From NCBI GenBank assembly GCA_033239525.1, contig BSYO01000035.1:8684627-8748626 (forward strand): a stretch of DNA of 64,000 bases. Direction: 5' to 3'. A program made the translations under genes and the position numbers. The DNA is from Nepenthes gracilis (lineage: Eukaryota; Streptophyta; Magnoliopsida; Caryophyllales; Nepenthaceae). The notes below the pieces were generated by a model. That model was not told where the DNA came from, made no database searches, and saw only the letters and a program-made list of their open reading frames with translations. Shown here piece after piece: positions 58,580 through 64,000 of the stretch. Within the stretch, counting starts at the first letter, position 1. The number at the start of each line of letters is the position of its first letter.

Positions 58580-59040
58580 CTATGCGTGCGACAACTCCCT
58601 CTTGAAGGGACGAGCACAATCAATCTACCATGGTCGACGGGTTAGGATCAAACACATAAAAACCTTGACGTCCTCTGATAGGACCGAGCACCGATTGGTA
58701 CATGCGGGTGACGACCTAGGCTAGAAGAGCCCGATAATGATAGCCTCAAAGCTTAGCCGGAAACCACCTTTTCTCAGCGCCACGACTTCCTCCATGAATG
58801 GGTGAGCGCGACTAGCCAGACGCATTCTTCGAAGCCTAGCAACGATAGCCGTAAGGCTTAGATGGCAATTGTGTCTCCTCAGTGCTGTGACTTCTCTTCA
58901 TAAGAATGAGCACAACCTTACTCAATTGACCAACCAAATTAGGTGACGGTAGCATACCCTCTTAGCTCATTCTAGTGCCATGACCTCCTCCCCGTAGGAG
59001 CTAGCACCACCAAGGCAACAATGGTGCTAAGCAATAAACA
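58580..59040 (-). repeat. Degenerate tandem repeats in right half of T3
   Basis: Four units spaced about 90-190 bp (near 58588, 58782, 58891, 58977) share the pattern GCCACGACTTCCTCC...GGGTGAGCGC. The same kind of repeat lies in the T1 spacer at 42790-42960, in the orientation expected if this half is inverted relative to T1. Confidence 0.65.
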
Positions 59041-59219
59041 AAATAGGCATTGGACAAAGGAACTCAGTGCACAAGGAAATCACAACAACAATAATTAACA
59101 TAGTCTAATTAAAAGTCACGGCGTACATCAAAGGCATCTAGTAGCCTCAAAATAAAATAATAATATTAAGGAGTTATGTACGCCTACAAGCTAGCCAAAG
59201 CGGTTGCCCCATGTTTAGG

Positions 59220-60290
59220 GACCCTCTAAAGAGCGCGGTCCTTACATTGGGAAGCTAATGAGGTCCATGTGGTACCTGACTCTAACATTTCTCGGATCAA
59301 GATAACCAATGGAGAAATCCGGAGCCACCATAACGACTATCCATCTGAAGAAATGGATACCCTCCTAGAATCGCCCTGTAGTAGTGAGGCCACCTTCTCC
59401 GGACAAAGCTAGGATATCAGCTCCTTCTCCCCATTCGACACTCACACCGATTAGGTTGGTGAGCCATTGTTGACTCTTTCGGAGCTCATCCTCGAGTAAG
59501 GAAATCTGGGCTAGGGCTGGGCATGGGTGTCAGAGAGCCCTTGTGCTCTCGTCTCAGACCCGGACAGAGCCTGGTCGAGATAGTTGGCCTGCTCTTAACT
59601 ATGAAGCACCTCGTCCACGATAGCATTGAACCTCCGCTCCATCTCCTCTCTGTCAATGCACTCCCATAGGAGGTGGGCGACCTCGTGCTCTAGGAAGTGC
59701 ACGTCCTCCTCCAACTTACAGAGAGCTCCCTCCAACAACCAAGAGAAGGGAAAGGAACAGTCAGGCAAAAGAGCTGCCGAAAGCATGATTGCAAAGGGTA
59801 AGAGTTTGCAAAATCCTACCTCGTGGCTTAAGGGTCAAAAACATCCGATAGACTCGAGGCCAGTAGTCCCCTTCAGAACCTTTTGATGCTCCAGAGCAGA
59901 AGCACCAAGGTGGTCCTCTCTGCCACCCGCAATGGTGCTCTTCGAGGCTGCTACTCCCATCTCTCTCGCCATTCGTTCATCGTTGCTATTCTCCTCCGTC
60001 AAAGGTACGTAGGCAGAAGAGGACGGTGCCTCCGACGAGGAGACAACTAGAATGGGAACACTAGCAGCATTACGGTGGAAAATTCAAAAAGGTATCAGAA
60101 GAATGGTTGAGTGAAGCATAGAGAGCATACACATAAGGTGCGAAAATGGCAGGAGACACCGCACTTAAATAAATGGACCCATTTCTTGCAACGACGTCGC
60201 AACAAAGTTGAAAGGTCGTGTCACATAATAGCAAACGACATATGTCCTCACCCCGGCACTCCTCGGTAAATCTTCCTGTAGGTGCCATTA
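59220..60290 (-). pseudogene. Antisense gene in right half of T3
   Basis: Read leftward: from 60288 a frame with YVYALYASLNHSSDTFLNF, then (59595-59786) CKLEEDVHFLEHEVAHLLWE in a coiled coil, and near 59330-59370 EGIHFFRWIVVMVAPDF, which lines up with DGIHLCRRIVSLAAPHV at the end of the T1 antisense gene. This homology, on the opposite strand to the left-half copy, shows that the two halves of T3 are inverted. The front domain is not recognisable. Confidence 0.72.
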
Positions 60291-60429
60291 TGATGGATGT
60301 CGCCTCGAATCCTTGTGCAGCCCTCTATCAGTCACTACACTGCCACTCTGGCCGGCACGATGGCTATCTAACGCTGGTCTCTAGAAGCATCTATTCACAA
60401 TGATGCATGGAGCATCACTCTCTAGAACT

Positions 60430-60900
60430 TGCAAAGTGATGGCGTAGGGCCCCAACAGACTCGAGGCGAGGACATTCAACCCCCTCTCGGACTAGGGGTT
60501 GGGTCGGGAGGCCGAACATCAACTGGCCAAGACGTCAATAAGCCAAACTGCTGGAACATCAAAGATCCAAGTGGCAAGAAGACAGGAGGTGACCTTGACT
60601 TGCTCGAGGTTGGGTAGGCTGCGCACCTCACCAGCCGAGCGTTAGGTTAAGCGGCCATGTGCCGACCTACCAGAAGATCGACCCATCAGTCGGTCAGTCC
60701 ACTAGCAAGAAACAATGTTTAGAGGCATCCCCCCAAGAAGAATGGCAAGTGGATGGCACGAGGCCAAGACAGCCTCGAGGCCGGATCAACTGGCCCCTCC
60801 CCAGTCAGGTGCAGGGTCAAGTGGCTATGCGCCAACTCGCTAGAAGATGGGACATCCGAAGGGTCAGCTCGTCAAAATGTCAAAGTTCTGAATCGTAGAT
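60430..60900. repeat. Imperfect ~172-bp tandem repeat, T3 right half
   Basis: Segments near 60617-60700 and 60789-60870 share CCAG.CGAG/CAGGTGC, GGTCAAGTGGCTATG-like and AGAAGAT...GACCCATC-like blocks, between the antisense gene and the PPT. No gene is supported. Confidence 0.5.
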
Positions 60901-61154
60901 GAAGAAAAATCATAAGTATTCTAATCATTCACATCATGCGAGAATATTGTGGACACACAATAAAGTCAAAGAATGCTTGGTAGTTTCATTTATCAAATCT
61001 CTCTACAAAGTACAAGCTCTTGACAACAACAATGCAACATTATAAGGGACTAAAGGTACATAGAATGTTGATCCAACTATTAAAGCTCTGCTCCACATGC
61101 ACATAACCTTGGAACGAAATCTCAGTGGCAGAGTTGGCAAAACTCAGCCTCCCG

Positions 61155-61168
61155 ACATGGGGAGCTAG
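61155..61168 (+). promoter_or_regulatory. Polypurine tract of T3, right half
   Basis: ACATGGGGAGCTAG directly before the LTR start TGATAGG; same form as the PPTs of T1 and the left half of T3. Confidence 0.78.
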
Positions 61169-62345
61169 TGATAGGTCCGTCACCCATGGACCAGCTCGTA
61201 TGTCGAGACTCATGGTGAAAAAGCTGTTTGAAAGTCATAACCCTAAGAGAAGGCCCCCGCAGCCCAGAAGGCACCATGGCAGGCCCAATCAACAGCCCAA
61301 GTTGCTCGACCCAGAGATGGCCTAGCAGCTCATCAACTTGCCCCAGAGAATGCCCTTAAGCAACACTTGCCATAATGGGATGGGTAGTATCAGTTCAACG
61401 AATACTGCTTTTGATCATGCTACTGCCCCTAAGAAGGCAGTCATACGCGGTCACGATAGTTTATCATAACCAGCTTGACAAATCTCTACAGAATCTTCGT
61501 CGAATAAGGCATCTCTCTAGAATGGCAGGATCAACTTAACGAATTGTAGCAGACAACCATCACAAGCCTTGGCGCCCAAGGCAAAGCTAGCTTCCTCTCT
61601 CGCTATAAGTATTTACCCTTTCCTCCACGAGGATGGGAGCACTTGGAACCCAAATGACTCTGGACTCACAAAGGAGGGAAGATGACAAGATAAAAAGGAG
61701 AGAGAAAGTCATCTACATTTCATGGAGAAGAGGCCGGCGGATATCCTTCTCTCCGCAAGCAGATGATATCCCATTTTTCCTCCTACTAAGTACTTTCCCA
61801 CGAATGCAGGCTTGCCCTCCATCTATGAGGCCAGCCCCTCTGCCTAAGGAGCCCTCCATCCCAGGAGGCTATCCAAGAGTCTTGCCTCCTCTTCGTCCCA
61901 AGAAGCCATCCAGGAGGCCAGCCCTCTATCTAGGAGTATCTTCCTTAATCCAGGAGGCCTACCCTCCACCTAGAAGGCCATCTAGGAGGCCTTTCCTTCA
62001 TACCTCCAAGCTGGCCCTCAGTTGGGTGCATCTCTAAGCTACCCCTCAGGCGGACGCACCTCCAAGCCGCCTCTCAAGCGGACGTATCTCTCAATTGCCC
62101 CCAGGCAGGTGCACCAAATACCAAATCCCCCGTAATATGATCCAAATATTTCTCTCATATCCTCACATTATTGAAGGATATATTGAGAAGCGAGTCCCAC
62201 TAATTCTCTAACATCTTATTTTTAGTCATATTATGCAAGATTTAGGTTATTAGAGATGGAGACCGAACCCATCTAAATTCGATTCGACCGAGGAAGATCA
62301 GGAAGCTCCCTAACCCGTATAACAGCCCAGATCTAAGACGTATCA
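61169..62345 (+). repeat. Right LTR of T3 (a 3' LTR, + orientation)
   Basis: 1177 bp from TGATAGGTCCGTCACCC to GACGTATCA. A TATA-like CTATAAGTATTTACCC lies near 61602-61617. It contains degenerate CCAGGAGGC repeats (61810-61990) and ~30-bp GCGGACGCACCTCCAAG-like repeats (62030-62120). Its 3' end is homologous to the end of the left LTR, but most of the body differs. Confidence 0.78.
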
Positions 62346-62950
62346 ATTACTTACCTTTTTTCGAATTAAGCCTTATTTTTATAATAATCCTTCTTAAAGT
62401 GTCCAACATTTTACAAAAGTGCTAGTTTTCATTACTTTCATTTTTTGAGTCCCTATAGTAGAAATTGAGCTCCTTAACTTTTAATGTTCCAGTATTAACG
62501 CTCTCTTTTTCTTTTCTTCCAATTCATTGATATTTTATTTATTTTTATTAGTATTATAATAAATTTAAAAAAACCTATATTAATGGAAAAATAAATTCAA
62601 GATAAATTGAATAATGAAGGATTCATTAACGTCTATATCAAAGTTTTTAAGTTTTACAGCCAAGATAGTCATATTATGAATTTGCTCATATATTCATTAA
62701 GCACTATCAAACTTCTTACCGGTAAGTTTTACCATCAACATCTCTCCAAGGAATTTATTCGATAATTTGTCGTAAGTTTTAGTAAATTCTTAATATTTTT
62801 AATTTTAAAAAGTATTGACTTAAATTATTTAATATAATCATTCTCATTTATATCATAATTATTCTGTTCAACTTTTCTCATAATTTAAAATCAGATTTCT
62901 TTTTCTCATTACTTATATTAGTAATAATAGTAGATTTCTCCTATTATAAT
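62346..62950 (-). pseudogene. Copia C4 gag with zinc-knuckle remnant
   Basis: The - strand reads FLGEMLMVKLTGKKFDSA, YEQIHNMTILAVKLKNFDID and VNESFIIQFILN (UBN2-type gag), and near 62400 a decayed knuckle ending H/TLKKDYYKNKA, parallel to C2 gag. GAAAAAAGGTAAGTAAT then meets the ATTAC target site. Many stops are present. This is the upstream part of the protease at 55709-55843. Confidence 0.78.
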
Positions 62951-63416
62951 GATATATTAAGATTCAATATACCTAGATGAAACTGATATTATAATAAATT
63001 AATATACTTTATATTAATACTTTGAATTAATAAATATGAGAGGAACATAAAATATAAATAATATTATTATAATTTACCTTTAGGTGGAATTACAATACAC
63101 TAATTAATGAATATAATGATTTTTATTTACTTATAGAAATATTTAATAATAATTTTGAATTTAAGTAATCTTTTACCTTTGGGTATTCTGGTAACTGTTT
63201 AAAATAAAAGATACTTATTAATTATTTTATTTAATTTATCAATTACATAAAAATTGATACATATTTGGGCTACTATAATATCTGCTAACTGAAAAATTAT
63301 AAAATATTAAATTTATAAAATAATTAAATTAATATATGTGATAACTATATTAATTTTTTAGTATCTAATTTAATATCTATAAAATAATTTAGTCGAGCCA
63401 CTTTGTTAGCTACTAA
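62951..63416 (-). other. Probable leader of Copia C4
   Basis: AT-rich DNA upstream of gag, similar in composition and length class to the gag-proximal leader of C2. PBS and 5' LTR are not seen before the next LTR at 63417. Confidence 0.4.
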
Positions 63417-64000
63417 TATCACAACCCAAAATTTCATCTCATCATTAATAATTAACAACATTAAGACATTAAAAATTAGCAACTCAGTTGACCGTAGACG
63501 TAAGTTTTACATTGATACATCGATTGACTAAAATAAAAATAATATAACTTGAACATAGAACCCGAAATACCAGATCAACAGATGACTCCAAACAACGACC
63601 AGAGCATGATATTGAACCTTACATGAAGAGTTATATTTAATCCAAACAAAATTCAGAGTTTTTGAACAACTATAATAAAATTATAATTTGATAATATCAT
63701 TCATAGTACGGTACCATAACTAAGTTAATATAGAAATGAATTGTTCGAAACAAAATATAACAACTGATTTTTGCCTAAGCCTAATATGTAATCTCTTCAA
63801 CTTCAACTCCTTGATTAGAACCTTACGGTCCTTCAAGTGCCCGAGCATTTAATCTAAAAGAGTTAGTGAAAATAGAAATAAGAGTGAGCTAAAAGTTCAA
63901 TAACACATATAATTTATATAATTTAACATATAATTTATATTAAAATATGCCGAAAGAAATAATTAATTAATTTTAAAGAAGTACAATGAATTTTCATGAC
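63417..64000 (-). repeat. Gypsy LTR (LTR-E), partial
   Basis: TATCACAACCCAAAATTTC at 63417 looks like the complement of an LTR end (TTGGGTTGTGATA) with TG decayed to TA. The rest, with GTGAGCTAAAAGTTCAATAA near 63880, resembles the corresponding part of the solo LTR at 51854-54605. It continues beyond the window. Confidence 0.5.

Larger units (their letters stand above)
55839..62350. mobile_element. Tat-derived structure T3 with two opposed 3' ends (55844-62345)
   Basis: 6502 bp bounded by ATTAC on both sides (55839-55843, 62346-62350). Left half, - orientation: LTR 55844-56807, PPT, antisense gene on +. Right half, + orientation: spacer repeats (58580-59040), antisense gene on -, PPT, LTR 61169-62345. 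The termini match as inverted repeats (TGATGCGTCCTGGACC against TGATACGTCTTAGATC). No PBS, gag or pol is present. The halves meet near 58450-58580. The LTR bodies differ, so the halves came from different copies or subfamilies. Confidence 0.75.

Noticed and set aside
61633..62037. 134-codon + frame rich in Pro and Arg
   Set aside because: It lies in the T3 right LTR over CCAGGAGGC repeats; no domain.

Overview
This is nuclear DNA of a flowering plant, probably a eudicot. It is dominated by nested, decayed LTR retrotransposons of both superfamilies (Ty1/Copia and Ty3/Gypsy), with AT-rich intergenic DNA, many microsatellites and one recognisable intact host gene, a six-exon laccase on the + strand at about 30.26-34.84 kb. 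No rRNA, intact tRNA, CRISPR or bacterial-type feature was seen.

Layout. 1-956: 5' end of a Copia element (C1, - strand: gag plus 5' LTR) inserted in a Gypsy LTR fragment (957-1615, -). 1616-9009: a Copia element (C2, -) read RT, integrase, protease, gag, leader, PBS, 5' LTR from left to right. It is split by a 2.66-kb solo Gypsy LTR (3573-6233, +) with a perfect TTATC target duplication. 9010-9637: a + strand Copia gag (C3) cut by a stack of Gypsy LTRs (9638-10679, 10680-12974). 13083-19263: a Gypsy element (G1, +) with a 2.4-kb 5' LTR, PBS, gag, unrecognisable pol, PPT and a truncated 3' LTR. 19264-23222: a deleted Tat-type Gypsy element (T2, -). 23223-30089: intergenic, with a 0.3-kb direct duplication at 27.6 and 28.1 kb. 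30090-34838: laccase with TATA box. 35230-35950: a Gypsy integrase remnant.

From about 36 kb to 63.4 kb lies one - strand Copia element (C4) that has received several later insertions: a full-length 13-kb Tat element (T1, 36942-50014, -), a 2.75-kb solo Gypsy LTR (51854-54605, -), a 0.8-kb unclassified insertion (about 54.9-55.7 kb), and a 6.5-kb Tat-derived structure (T3, 55844-62345). The Copia reading frame can be followed across the T1, solo-LTR and T3 junctions. A further Gypsy LTR starts near 63.42 kb and runs out of the window.

Most notable points. (1) T3 carries two outward-facing 3' ends: two polypurine tracts, two LTRs in opposite orientation, two opposed antisense genes and no PBS, yet a single perfect ATTAC target duplication. 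(2) The Tat elements carry an antisense gene of the putative gypsy-type-transposon family, better preserved than the sense pol in T1, with a short GT-AG intron just before a coiled-coil exon in both T1 and the left half of T3. (3) The laccase is intact, with canonical exon sizes, between deeply nested retrotransposons. All assignments rest on reading translations and terminal motifs by eye; no database search was run.
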